A DNA stretch of 12,934 nucleotides from Zygnema cylindricum (GCA_037447655.1 JBBHKE010001911.1:1-12934), one strand, 5' to 3'. Shown: positions 1 to 9,519, numbered from the stretch's first letter. Translations and numbers: made by a program. Notes: generated by a model from the letters alone, not told the origin.

Positions 1-1960
1 AAAAAGATGAGACCATTTTTGTATGTCTCTCCCTCAGACATTTGTAAATAATTTGCCTCTGAAAATTTTGTCAGGCTGCACTCGGATCCAAAATATTCCA
101 ATTTAGTTTGGCAGTTTATTTAGGGTTTTGGCAATTTTAGGGTTTTGGTACATAGGGATCATTCACTTCTTGCATGCGAACATTTTGAATATTTTCTGAA
201 TGAATATCGTTTTAATGAAAAAATTTACTCATGTATATATTCAAAAGGTCCTTCTGCCTAGAGGTCTTGCCTTTTTTTTTTTGGTTTTTTCTGGATGGAT
301 AATTCACGAATATGTTTAGTTGTCATTTTTTGTGGGATGGTTTTTTTTTCGTTTGTCAGACTGAATTGTTATGCATTGAGGCAAAAATAGGTTTATACTT
401 TATGTTGATCTCCAAATTACATTTAATTTTTGAGTCTAATTATTAATGTCGTGTATTGATAAGCCTTTTTACTATATATAATTTCAACAACAATACATCA
501 GCTCCCCTTTCCAACCCCGATAACGATACATTGGTTACCGGATTTTTCGCGATAGCAAATATACCTATATACGACACTGGTAATCGTTATTGAGAAACAT
601 CATTTGTCATTTGAGAAATCGTTTTTGTTAGCCCGCCGACGTATATACTGACATATGCAATTATTTGCATTATTTTTCCACTGTTGTCAAGTATTCATGT
701 TTCTATATACTATTCTTGATGCTTGAAAGTTGACTTAGATTATATGAGAGCTTTTTCGTTTTATTTTGGTTTCCCTTTCGTGTACTGATGGTATTGTCAA
801 TTCCTTTCCTACAAGCTGTTTAAACAAACCTTTTTACTTGTTCATCTCAAATTGTAGTTTAGAATGTTTGGAATTTTTAAAGAGAAGTGATGATGCTGGT
901 TTAGGCAGGGAAGTTCAACTTCAGACTACAATCTAAAAAACAATGTAGGCATTGCATATATTTTGGATTTTCTATCAACATAGCGTTGACTAAAATTACG
1001 AGAAACATCAATGCCGCATCAATGTCTTTTGATTTGAAAGATTGCAACTATGCATTGACAAAACAGTCGTTTTTTCATCTACACTCACCTCTTCAGTTCA
1101 TCTTTGCCATTCATTTTTTGGAATGCAGGGGAATAGTAAGATGTGGGGGAATTACCACCCCATCCCTTCAAACGGTTACTGCAGCAACAAGTGCATTTAA
1201 AACTCTAATTCACTCTGCATTTCTCTCTTTTACCAGAAAAATCACTGGTCAACGAACAGAAAGCCGCCAAATCTGCCACTAGAAAAGCCTCAGGGTTTTT
1301 ATTGCATACTTACTGTTCCGAGTACCAGAGAGAAGCTTCTATGCTCTGGTAGACTGTACATGATTTTAACTACAGCATGTTTAATAAAATGACTCTGTTA
1401 GTCTGACCTCCCCTAAAAACAGCATGAACCTACTGATGAGAGCACTCTGCGGTATAGAGGAATGAGATACATTAATTATACCATTCCTAAGTAAGAACAA
1501 AGAATATATTTGCTTGATTTAGAATCCTATAACTTTTCCTGGCCAAATTGTTCTAGCAAACAATTAATTACCTCCTGTAAAGGTGGATTGCCAGAAAGAA
1601 CAGTGAAATTGATCAATGACAGACACGACTCAAAGCAGAAATCCAATAACTTCACTAGCCCCTAGAGAAACCCTAATTGACAAGCATAACGTAAACCTCA
1701 TGTAAATACATACTGACAATTCCAACAACGAAAGTTATGGTAATGTGGGGAACGGCATGGGCATTACATAATTCACATTTTGAAAGCTTGAGAGAGATTT
1801 AGGACAATGCACAACAATTAAGACAAATTGGAAAAGGTAACCAAATTCAATGAGGAAAATTAACCTATTATTACGCACAGACAAAACCAGTCAATCAGTC
1901 TGTCTGCAGCTTGGGCAGATAGGGTGATAGCAACCTCTAAGCCACTGGCATGATTATAGA
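1..1960. other. Gene-free AT-rich stretch
   Basis: No convincing coding region is visible on either strand. The one open frame of note (986-1282, plus) starts at TTG, has no recognisable domain and looks like chance. T-rich runs occur near 270-350. Plus-strand AATAAA hexamers lie at 1383-1388 and 2033-2038, but no upstream exon can be tied to them. The stretch could be intergenic, or the end of a neighbouring gene whose coding part lies outside the window. Confidence 0.5.
119..148. repeat. Paired telo-box-like direct repeat
   Basis: The 13-base word TTTAGGGTTTTGG occurs at 119-131 and again at 136-148, 17 bp apart. On the minus strand each contains AAACCCTAA, the core of the plant telo-box, an element known from promoters of translation-related genes. 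A third AAACCCTAA is on the plus strand at 1668-1676. No promoter can be assigned here, so a regulatory role is only inferred. Two units are far too few for a telomeric tract. Confidence 0.4.
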
Positions 1961-2061
1961 GAAAGCATAAAACCATGGACCATGTGTAACCTTTGCTTTT
2001 TGGTATACCATAGCATAGCAACTAAAACTTACAATAAAGTGACATGAAATAAACTTACCAA

Positions 2062-2265
2062 TTCATTACCGCAATCTGTAAACATAATAAACCAGAGGAA
2101 ACAAAGAAATCCATGCAGAAATTACAAATTCTTCAAATTCTGCGACTATACAAAGACACACAGCCTTACCAGAAGGTCTTACAGTACACTAACCAGCTGC
2201 TACAGCAACTAACTTGCTGCTACAGCAACTAACTTCAACCGCCACACTGTCAAGAAATTCAAAAC
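2062..2265 (-). other. Probable 3' UTR of polyubiquitin
   Basis: This follows the TAG stop of the polyubiquitin gene on the minus strand. No canonical AATAAA occurs on the minus strand between about 1500 and the stop. The nearest variants are AATGAA (complement of 2062-2067), about 200 nt after the stop, and AATAAT (complement of 1867-1872). Plant polyadenylation signals are loose, so the true 3' end cannot be placed from sequence alone. The 20-bp tandem duplication at 2196-2235 would lie in this UTR. Confidence 0.45.
2196..2235. repeat. Perfect 20-bp tandem duplication
   Basis: Two identical head-to-tail copies of GCTGCTACAGCAACTAACTT, at 2196-2215 and 2216-2235. They begin 30 bases past the stop codon of the polyubiquitin gene and so probably lie in its 3' UTR. 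Complete identity implies a recent duplication. Confidence 0.95.
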
Positions 2266-3304
<1,039 letters not shown>

Positions 3305-3319
3305 AGGAGGAGGAGCACT

Positions 3320-3382
3320 TCCAACCGTCGATCTGAAGCGGTGAAATCTAACCGTTGTTGAATCTAGACACAATCCAGCCGT
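3320..3382 (-). promoter_or_regulatory. Three ACGGYTRGA motifs exactly 27 bp apart
   Basis: Just upstream of the TATA box the minus strand carries ACGGTTGGA (complement of 3320-3328), ACGGTTAGA (3347-3355) and ACGGCTGGA (3374-3382). Starts are 27 bp apart both times. The two outer copies are preceded by CAGATCG, making a longer shared word (complements of 3320-3335 and 3374-3389). The middle copy contains AACGG, a core bound by plant MYB proteins, but I cannot assign a factor. Position and regular spacing suggest an activator array. Confidence 0.55.
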
Positions 3383-3465
3383 CGATCTGTTCATCTGCAT
3401 AGACAGGAAAGCTGAAAGAAGTTTACCGTACTGAAAGTTGCAGAAGTTTCCTGGTGAAGGAGGAT

Positions 3466-3471
3466 CACGTG
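3466..3471. promoter_or_regulatory. G-box CACGTG in polyubiquitin promoter
   Basis: A palindromic CACGTG within CCACGTGA on the minus strand, about 165 bp upstream of the TATA box. This matches the G-box/ABRE class bound by plant bZIP and bHLH factors. A single 6-bp site is weak evidence, but the position suits a stress-responsive ubiquitin promoter. Nearby the minus strand reads GAAACTTC, one inverted heat-shock half-site pair, too little to call a heat-shock element. Confidence 0.4.
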
Positions 3472-3525
3472 GCATGTAATTACCTTACCAGCGGGTACTC
3501 AGACATCCACGCGCGTCAGACTACA

Positions 3526-3562
3526 GTACAGTACAGTGCAGTACAATGTACAGTGCTGTACT
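3526..3562. repeat. GTACN pentamer array, left
   Basis: Pentamers in register read GTACA, GTACA, GTGCA, GTACA, then a 2-bp slip, then GTACA, GTGCT, GTACT. The four-base core is kept while the fifth base varies, unlike a simple microsatellite. GTAC is the core bound by SBP-box factors of green plants. The array is about 220 bp upstream of the polyubiquitin TATA box. It is also nearly self-complementary, because GTAC is a palindrome. Confidence 0.7.
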
Positions 3563-4133
3563 TCATTGATTTTGACTGACCGTTCGATTTAAGTCCAGCT
3601 GACGACGTTCCATTATACGATACGTACGGACTGGTTTCATCCACAGTAACAGGCGCAGCTGCAAACAACCCTTACCGTCCGTTCGAAACGTACATAGCGT
3701 ACGATGGCTTCCCGAATCTTCTTTTACATTTTATTCACAAGTGCTATTTATAGCGCCGTTCCCAGTATCCGGCTGCCGCCGACTGTTCAGTGACGTTTTT
3801 TGTTGCTGTAAAGTTGGGGGAAAAAACCTGCCTAGTTTTTTTAGGGCTGGACTCCGTTGGGCCAAAAAAGATCAAAAATCCCCTCTTTTGGTAAAAAACC
3901 GCAAATTTTAAAGGATGATCCAAAAAGTGGCTCCATCGCAGGAGCCGGGTCATAATTTCTGTCATTCATAGCCCGCCGCGTCGACATCACAAACAAACGA
4001 AATGGAAAAAATTACGGGAAGAACAAAAATAGGTGAAAAGAAAACTTTTTCCCTGCCGTTTTACGTGTGACAATAAACAAGCCGGCTACAATTACCAGGC
4101 AGTCGCAGCCGGGACACGTCATAGAAATAGGGA
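3563..4133. other. Gene-free interval before the transposon nest
   Basis: No coding region or known element recognised. The minus-strand frame at 3744-3965 has no recognisable domain. Scattered GTAC and CGTAC words continue the local bias. The far upstream promoter of the polyubiquitin gene may extend into it, and the outer end of the fold-back element may start within it, near 4081-4113, where similarity to the right arm fades. Confidence 0.4.
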
Positions 4134-4418
4134 AATGATCATCGCAGTGACTATTTTCAGTATTTTATTTTGGTTGCGCGCAGTCGCCTACGTCAGCTTG
4201 TCAGAGATTGTACTTTTTAAGTACACATTGGTACAAGTTACATACACCGCCAATCGCTATTAGCGTAGAAGTTTCTTTAGCGTACATGAATAATTACCGT
4301 GGTTTACGCTAATTAAGAATTTGAAAATTTTGAAAAAAAACATACATTCTAATTGTTTAATAATTCTAATTTGGGTCTTTGAAAAAAGTAAATGTCGGTC
4401 GCAAACATGCTTACACTA

Positions 4419-4634
4419 CACCGCCAATCGCTATTAGCGTTGTGTACGCTAATCCCGTCCCGCTTTTTTTTGTTTTTATTCTCAAATAGAATTATCCACA
4501 CTATTTAAAAAAGCCCTAATTCCTAAATAGAGTAATTGATTTCTTCCAAAATTTCCAAATTCCCAATTAGCGTACACCACGCTAAATAATAGTATACGCT
4601 AATGAAACCTACACGCTAATAGCGATTGGCGGTG
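4419..4634. mobile_element. TA-targeting CACCGCC-end MITE (copy 2, nested)
   Basis: A 216-bp element with the same ends as the copy it sits in: CACCGCCAATCGCTATTAGC at 4419 and its complement ending at 4634. TA dinucleotides flank it at 4417-4418 and 4635-4636. Its left part resembles the inverted right end of the host copy (CCCGC followed by a T run, then AAATAGAGTAA). It keeps CCACACTATTTAAA at 4496-4509 but lacks the paired GTAC dyads, so it is an internally shortened relative. It is non-autonomous. Confidence 0.85.
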
Positions 4635-4806
4635 TAGTATAGGTATTTGTACAAAATCTGACAAATCGTACACAAATCGTACGTTCACACAGTCGAAACG
4701 TGGTTGTTGGACGAATATATGCGAACGTGATATTTGACAACCCGATTTTATCCCCTTTTTAGACAGCATATTCTCATGCGTCCACGGCTACTAAACAAAA
4801 TGAATT

Positions 4807-4874
4807 GTACTTTTTCACTTAAAAAGGTACGTTTTTGTACGGTCTGACTCTGACCGTACACCACACTATTTAAA
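4807..4874 (-). promoter_or_regulatory. Conserved dyad plus TTTAAATAG module in copy 1
   Basis: Three parts follow in order: a GTAC-bounded dyad (4807-4830), a perfect hairpin with 8-bp stem GTACGGTC/GACCGTAC and 7-bp loop (4837-4859), and CCACACTATTTAAA (4861-4874). Read on the minus strand, the last is TTTAAATAGTGTGG, resembling a TATA region. The same order recurs at 5723-5792 and, inverted, at 8200-8237. Conservation in otherwise variable element interiors suggests a transposase site or a mobile promoter. Confidence 0.5.
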
Positions 4875-5440
4875 AGCTGACATACTTCCGTTTTGTACGG
4901 TACTAAAAAATTAACCCTAAATAGAGTAAAGAAAAAAAGAGAGTGAACTAGGCTAATGGAGAATAAAAAAAAAAAAGCGGGACCGAATTAGTGTACACTA
5001 CGCTAATAGCGATTGGCGGTGTACCGTTGAAAATAAATTTGACTGTCGATCCGTTGAACAGGTATGACGTGCGAAATACGGGAATGTCGTAACAACCGGT
5101 TAAAATTTGTCGCGCTTGTGAACGTCGAAAGTCATCATAAAATCTACAAGTCACACGGCCGGCCAAGGTTTACGACAACAAAACTGCGGCAAGCACATGT
5201 AAATAAAAGTGTTGCGCGCATTACGTGAACGTTCACAAGCGCGGCAAATTTTAACCGGTTGTTACTATATTTCCGTATTTCGCACGTCATAGCTGTTCAA
5301 CGGATCGACAATCAAATTTAATTTCAACGATACGTAACTCGTACCAATGTGTACTTAAAAAGTATAATCTCTGACAAGCTGACGTAGGCGACTGCGCGCA
5401 ACCAAAATAGTCACAGCGATGATCATAGCCCTAAATATTA

Positions 5441-5943
5441 CACCGCGCATCGTAATTAGAGTAATGAAAAAATTAGAGTAAAAAAAGAGAAAAAAATAAT
5501 TAGAGTAATTTACGCTAATTTATGTGATAGAACTGTTTCAGAAAGGAATTTACTCTAATTTATGCGGTGTACTCTAATTTGGCAAGCTAATATCATCTAC
5601 TGTAAATAAGGTATTCGTACAGAATTTGACAAAACGTACAGTTTATCGTCACTATGACGTTTGCATTAAGCGGTTTGTTAAAACGCAGTTACATGATAAT
5701 GGCCTGTATTAAATCATTATTTGTACTTTTTTACTTACAAAAGTACAATTTTGCACGGCGTCGGACGTCGTCCGTACTCCACACTATTTAAAGCGAACAT
5801 ATATTAGAATTAAAAACGCTAATTAAACCTTACCTTAAATAGCATAATGAAAAAATTAGAATCACTTACTCTATTTGATGTGATAGAGTCGAAAATTCGA
5901 GCGACCGAATTAGAGTAATTTACTCTAATTACGATTCGCGGTG
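5441..5943. mobile_element. TA-targeting CACCGCG-end MITE (copy 3)
   Basis: A 503-bp element with inverted ends CACCGCGCATCG and CGATTCGCGGTG, flanked by TA at 5439-5440 and 5944-5945. Behind the ends are near-palindromic AATTAGAGTAA / TTACTCTAATT blocks (for example 5909-5931). It belongs to the same broad family as the CACCGCC elements: it shares the dyad and TTTAAATAG module (5723-5792) and internal GTAC-rich segments. Its target was the first TA of the hAT-type MITE at 5944-6338. It encodes no protein. Confidence 0.85.
5723..5792 (-). promoter_or_regulatory. Conserved dyad plus TTTAAATAG module in copy 3
   Basis: The order is as in copy 1: a GTAC-bounded dyad (5723-5746), an imperfect hairpin from GCACGG (5753) to CCGTAC (ending 5777), then CCACACTATTTAAA (5779-5792). 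The stem sequence differs from copy 1 while pairing is largely kept, so the dyad itself may be what is conserved. Confidence 0.5.
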
Positions 5944-5989
5944 TAGTGTTGGGTATCGGGTAGTTTCATATCGCGATAATTTCGATATT

Positions 5990-6272
5990 CGATATATCGA
6001 ATATCGATCGAGCAGATTCCTCGATATATCGTACCGGGACCAACATAAATTATCGCGATATATATCGCAAAAATTGCGTGTCCGTACAGTAAGAGTACGG
6101 GAAATCGTACGGAAATTTTGCCACCAGTGGGGGGGGGGGGGGGGGGGGGGGGGGGCAAATTAAAAATTTCGTTTTTGATATATTGTCGATACGACATATC
6201 GGCGATATATCAGCGATATATCGGATATATATCGCGATATTTCGATAATCGATATATCGAAGCGATATATCG
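5990..6272. repeat. Five CGATATATCG palindromes in the hAT-type MITE
   Basis: Exact copies of this 10-base palindrome start at 5990, 6022, 6214, 6250 and 6263. Many one-base or longer variants lie between, such as CGATATATATCG near 6057. Subterminal repeats are known binding sites for hAT transposases, so this is a plausible enzyme-binding array, though that is inferred here. Confidence 0.75.
6129..6155 (+). repeat. Run of 27 consecutive G
   Basis: An uninterrupted G homopolymer on the plus strand inside the hAT-type MITE. Such a run can form G-quadruplex or triplex structures and is prone to replication slippage and to sequencing error, so its true length is uncertain. Confidence 0.9.
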
Positions 6273-6390
6273 ATTATCGGGTACCTAAAATTCGGTACAT
6301 ATCGAATATCGGCAAGTGGTCCTCGATACCCAACACTGCTAAATATACCCGGAGAACGCGCGCCTTGGTAAACGGTAACATATAACGTAC

Positions 6391-6752
6391 CATAGTTCAA
6401 AAGTAGGCGTTTTTATCGTACGCCTTTTGTAGGCGCCATTATCTTAAGTTGTGTTATGGGCTTTTCATGTGATCTTCTTAACTCGCTACTTTGATCAGCG
6501 ACCGTCCAATCGTCCAAATCTGACGGTTTAAATAAAAATACCTCAAAACTCACAGGAAAAAACAAATTGTCCGAATGTTTTTCAAAATCTAGACATGACG
6601 TTTAATTCTCTATCGATCGATGTGCAACTCAACCCTGTTACTTTTTTTTTTCATTTTGCGACCAATACAATATGGGTCTTAAGCTCATAATGTATGTTTT
6701 GCATACAATAGGCATATTGTATGGGCCTACTTTCACCTACTTTTGGACTATG
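6391..6752. mobile_element. CATAGTTCAAAAG-end MITE, copy A
   Basis: A 362-bp element beginning CATAGTTCAAAAGTAGG and ending with its near-complement (CTACTTTTGGACTATG). Flanks TAACGTAC (6383-6390) and GAACATAC (6753-6760) agree at 6 of 8 bases, fitting an old 8-bp target duplication. It is inverted relative to the copies at 7351-9531 and 8952-9519. A subterminal dyad with GACCGTCC and GACGGT lies at 6500-6527. The 8-bp duplication suggests hAT, or possibly the P superfamily. No transposase is encoded. Confidence 0.8.
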
Positions 6753-6760
6753 GAACATAC

Positions 6761-7342
6761 AAGTTTACAAGTACTGAGTAACTGAGACATAAAAATGAAC
6801 GACATAACGTACAAAAGCGCCTTGTACAGTAACTGTAAATCCCTAATAGTGTAGATAACTTATTAGTGTTTAAAGACCTAACGCCAACAAAAAAATAACG
6901 ATAAATTCCACATGTAACACTAATTTTGATACACATTCCCCTAGTATAGCCGTTACAACTTGATTAATCGACGTTTAAACATGTGAGAACAGGCTCGAGT
7001 GATTTTTCCCCGTCTTTACAAGTAGGAAGCTAATCTGAGTGCACTTCCCTTGTCGACGCCACCCAGTTTCCCGTCTCGACACCGTTATCTACTCTATTTT
7101 GTACACTGTACGGAAAGCGAGCAATTTTAGTACGTACTTCCACATTTTGGACATTACACAATTCAAATACCGTCCAAATTAGAGTTATTGACGCTAATCA
7201 AATCTTACCTATATTATAATGTGGACAATTTGTATTCTTAATTCCGTTCCATTAATTATAAGTTTTAGGGTCAAAATTTAAGAGCGCCGGTAATCGGGTA
7301 TAGTGTTATTCAACACTGTAAAAAATTCACGGTGTAGTTTTA
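6761..7342. other. Gene-free interval with a possible decayed MITE
   Basis: No gene seen. Around 7178-7220 the words AATTAGAGTTA and GACGCTAATCAAATCTTACC resemble the interior of the CACCGCG elements, and TTCACGGTGTA at 7326-7336 resembles their right end. This may be a degraded member of that family, but no matching left end or TA duplication could be found. Confidence 0.3.
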
Positions 7343-8049
7343 CTACAAAACATAGTTCAAAAGTAGGTGAAAGTAGACCCATACAATATGCCTATAGTTG
7401 TTCATAGCGTTTAGTGCGAACGATTCAATCGCGACGAATTATACGTAACGAACGCATTGAAAGTTTTGAACAAATTGTTTAAAATTGTTAATGAATTTTC
7501 ATCCGTACAATTCCGTACATGTAAAAAAAACAAAAAAAAACATACAGCGCAGTTTGTAAGGTTTCCTTTAAATGAGGTGTAAACAATCATTATTATTTAA
7601 ATACTTGTCACACTTTTGTTTCGTATCCGACTTCCTTGATCAAGTGGTAGCGGAGTATGTGAAGATAGTTTATGTCAAAATGTTGCAAATCCAGTTCGAA
7701 TGTTGTCTAGGGAAACATTTTGTCAAAGTCCGTCTGTTTGTTATGACTGACAACCATGGTACGTTATAGGGAGGCGACCTCCTTGCGGTTTCGTTTTCAA
7801 CATTCCATGGCGGCTTCTTTCAAAAATAAATGAAGAAGACGCCCGTACAGTTTTCAAACTTTTGAGCGAAAATAGTGTGACGTTTCAACGTCTTATTTCG
7901 AAAATGTCTGTACATTTTCGATGAAATGACGTACAGGTTTCGTGATATTTTTGTTTAGTTCACTGGACTGAAAGTACTAATAGCTGCGTCGTATCTTTTC
8001 CTCGGATTTTGTACATTTTCGTAAATTAACGTACATTTTACGGAAACTA

Positions 8050-8664
8050 CACCGCGAATCGTAATTTGAGTAAATTACTCTAATTCGGTCGCTCAAAATT
8101 TTGACTTTATGACGTCAAATAGAGTAAATGATTCTGATTTTTTCATTATTTTAATTTAGGTAAGTTTAATTAGCGTGAAAAATTGTTATACAGGTTATTT
8201 TTAAATAGCGTGGAGTACGGACGATGTTCGACCGTGCAAAATTGTACTTTTTTCAGTAAAAAGGTAAAAATAATGATTTAATAGAATCGCGCTCGCACGT
8301 GAAATCGCACTAAACGGAAAATCAATCACATCGAAAAAAAGCCGTTCGCATAACTCTCGTCCGTCGACAGCATCGTCGTCAGTGTGAACATTAGCTGACA
8401 TTCAGCGCGACAAATAATAATAGCGTCATAATGACGTCAAAATTATACGGACTGACAGATTTTGTGAGTCTATGTAATTTAGTGTTCCTAATTTCAGCGC
8501 GGATAATTATTGCCGACATAACCCAATATAGAGTACTTAAATAAATTAGAGTAAACTTCCTCTGTGAAAAAGTTATATCACATAAATTAGAGTTCATTAC
8601 TCTAATTGTTCTTTTTTGTTTTTTTACTCTAAGTTTTTCATTTCTCTAATTACAATTCGCGGTG
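8050..8664. mobile_element. TA-targeting CACCGCG-end MITE (copy 4)
   Basis: A 615-bp element with ends CACCGCGAATCG and CAATTCGCGGTG, flanked by TA at 8048-8049 and 8665-8666. It lies in the middle of long copy C. Compared with the inverted copy 3 it shares extended end sequence (AATTACTC, CGGTCGCTC, the AAATAGAGTAA block) and the TTTAAATAG module, while the centre differs. It is in opposite orientation to copy 3. No protein is encoded. Confidence 0.85.
8200..8237 (+). promoter_or_regulatory. Conserved TTTAAATAG module in copy 4
   Basis: TTTAAATAGCGTGG (8200-8213) is followed by GTACGGAC and an imperfect dyad closing at ACCGTGC (8231-8237). Order and spacing match the inverted modules of copies 1 and 3. 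One base of the core differs (C for T). Confidence 0.45.
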
Positions 8665-8951
8665 TATTGTACTTTCCCCGTAAACTGTCTATTCAGTTTT
8701 TCGGACAGAAAGTACATCGCGTTTTTTTGAGATTTTTTCAAAAGTCACGAGGACCAATGAAAACATTCGGACCAAAATCGGACCAATTAAAACATTCGGA
8801 CCAAATAAAAATATTTATACCGTCAGATTTGGACGATCGGACGGTCTATGATCAAAGTAGCCATCTAAGAATATCACATGATAAGCCCATAACACAACTT
8901 ACGATAAAGGCGCCGACCAAAGGCCTACCATAAAAACGCCTACTTTTGAAC

Positions 8952-9519
8952 CATAGTTCAAAAGTAGGTGACCGTACGCCTATACAATATGCCTATTGTA
9001 CGCAAAACATACAATATTCCCTTAAGACCCATATTGTATTGGCCGCAAAATGAAATAAAATAGGAACAGGGTTGAGTTGCACATCGATCGATAGAGAATT
9101 AAACGTCATGTCTAAATTTTGAAAAACATTCGGACAAAAAAATATTTTTCCGTGAGTTTTGAGGTATTTCTAATTTAAACCGTCAGATTCGAACGATTGG
9201 ACGGTCGCTGATCAAAGTAGCGACCTAAGAAGATCAGATGAAAAGCCCATAACACAAGTCACGATAGGACTTACGTCCGCGATTTTTTTCTTTTTCCGGG
9301 ATTTTTTTCCCGCGGAATGTCATCCTACGCGGTGTCAGTTCGCTAAAAAAATTCGTCAGGCGGCGTGAGCTGTACTATGATGATACGTCATATTCGTACG
9401 TTCGTACACGGGTGTGCACAACGCACACACACGCAGTATGCCTCATCTGCGCGAGTTTTGTGCCAAGTTCTGTGCGCCTACCAAACGCCTACCATAAAAA
9501 CGCCTACTTTTGAACTATG
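8952..9519. mobile_element. CATAGTTCAAAAG-end MITE, copy B
   Basis: A 568-bp copy starting CATAGTTCAAAAGTAGGTG and ending CCTACTTTTGAACTATG. Flanks TTTTGAAC (8944-8951) and TTTTGAAG (9520-9527) agree at 7 of 8 bases and are the terminal repeat of copy C, so B inserted four bases from C's end. B aligns with copy A (inverted) except for an extra 207 bp at 9267-9473. Without it B is 361 bp against A's 362. Confidence 0.85.
9267..9473. other. 207-bp extra segment inside copy B
   Basis: Copies A and C run directly from a GATAA-type sequence to GGCGCC, but in B these are separated by this segment. It is GC-richer than its surroundings and contains short T runs, CGTAC words and a CA-rich patch (9420-9433). 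No inverted ends or target duplication are evident. It may be filler DNA captured during repair or an insertion of unknown type. Confidence 0.6.

Larger units (their letters stand above)
4245..5021. mobile_element. TA-targeting CACCGCC-end MITE (copy 1)
   Basis: Ends are inverted repeats starting CACCGCCAATCGCTATTAGC, flanked by TA at 4243-4244 and 5022-5023. The intact right arm of the surrounding fold-back has a single TA at the matching place (5328-5329), so this is a real TA target duplication. TA duplication with short inverted repeats points to the Tc1/mariner group, to which plant Stowaway MITEs belong, but these ends are not the classic Stowaway CTCCCTCC. Without the nested copy at 4419-4634 it is 559 bp. 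No transposase is encoded. It carries paired dyads and a TTTAAATAG module at 4807-4874. Confidence 0.85.
4134..5438. mobile_element. Fold-back element with long inverted arms
   Basis: The sequence at 4134-4242 continued by 5024-5130 is the inverted complement of 5226-5438, agreeing by eye at roughly nine bases in ten through the core. The central spacer is 5131-5225. The left arm is split by a 777-bp insertion (4245-5021). Removing that and one copy of its TA target restores collinearity with the right arm. The left arm also has about 12 extra bases near 4160. Outer ends are not sharply defined: weak similarity may continue to about 4081 on the left and past 6347 on the right, beyond the hAT-type insertion. 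No terminal repeats, target duplication or protein were found for it, so it may be a fold-back transposon or an inverted duplication. It is the oldest layer of the nest. Confidence 0.65.
5944..6338. mobile_element. hAT-type MITE with perfect 8-bp target duplication
   Basis: A 395-bp element with inverted ends TAGTGTTGGGTATCG (5944) and CGATACCCAACACTG (ending 6338). The duplication CTAAATAT lies at 6339-6346 on the right. On the left it lies at 5431-5438, separated from the element only by the copy-3 insertion. Ends beginning [T/C]AGTG with an 8-bp duplication are typical of the hAT superfamily. The interior is packed with CGATATATCG palindromes and holds a run of 27 G. No transposase is encoded. 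Two minus-strand frames through the G run are artefacts rich in proline. Confidence 0.88.

Noticed and set aside
986-1282. 98-codon plus-strand open frame
   Set aside because: It starts at TTG, has no recognisable domain and sits in AT-rich DNA with no supporting signals.
4033-4263. 76-codon plus-strand frame
   Set aside because: It starts at GTG, lies in the fold-back arm and ends in the inserted MITE end.
4243-4440. CRISPR-like reading of the repeated CACCGCCAATCGC sequences
   Set aside because: The copies are transposon ends in direct and inverted orientation at irregular spacing, not regularly spaced direct repeats.
4134-5438. LTR retrotransposon reading of the long repeats
   Set aside because: The arms are inverted, not direct, and no primer-binding site, polypurine tract or polyprotein was seen.
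5441-5943. A 3-bp TWA (Harbinger-type) duplication for the CACCGC elements
   Set aside because: The third base differs between left and right flanks in the four copies, and the fold-back empty site shows only TA duplicated.
5925-6400. Two minus-strand frames with polyproline
   Set aside because: The proline run is the translation of the G homopolymer, and the frames cross two or three transposon boundaries.
7572-7769. 65-codon plus-strand ATG frame in long copy C
   Set aside because: It is short, with no recognisable domain. It is not part of any visible transposase.
8616-8933. 105-codon plus-strand frame
   Set aside because: It starts at TTG and runs across the boundary between copy 4 and copy C.
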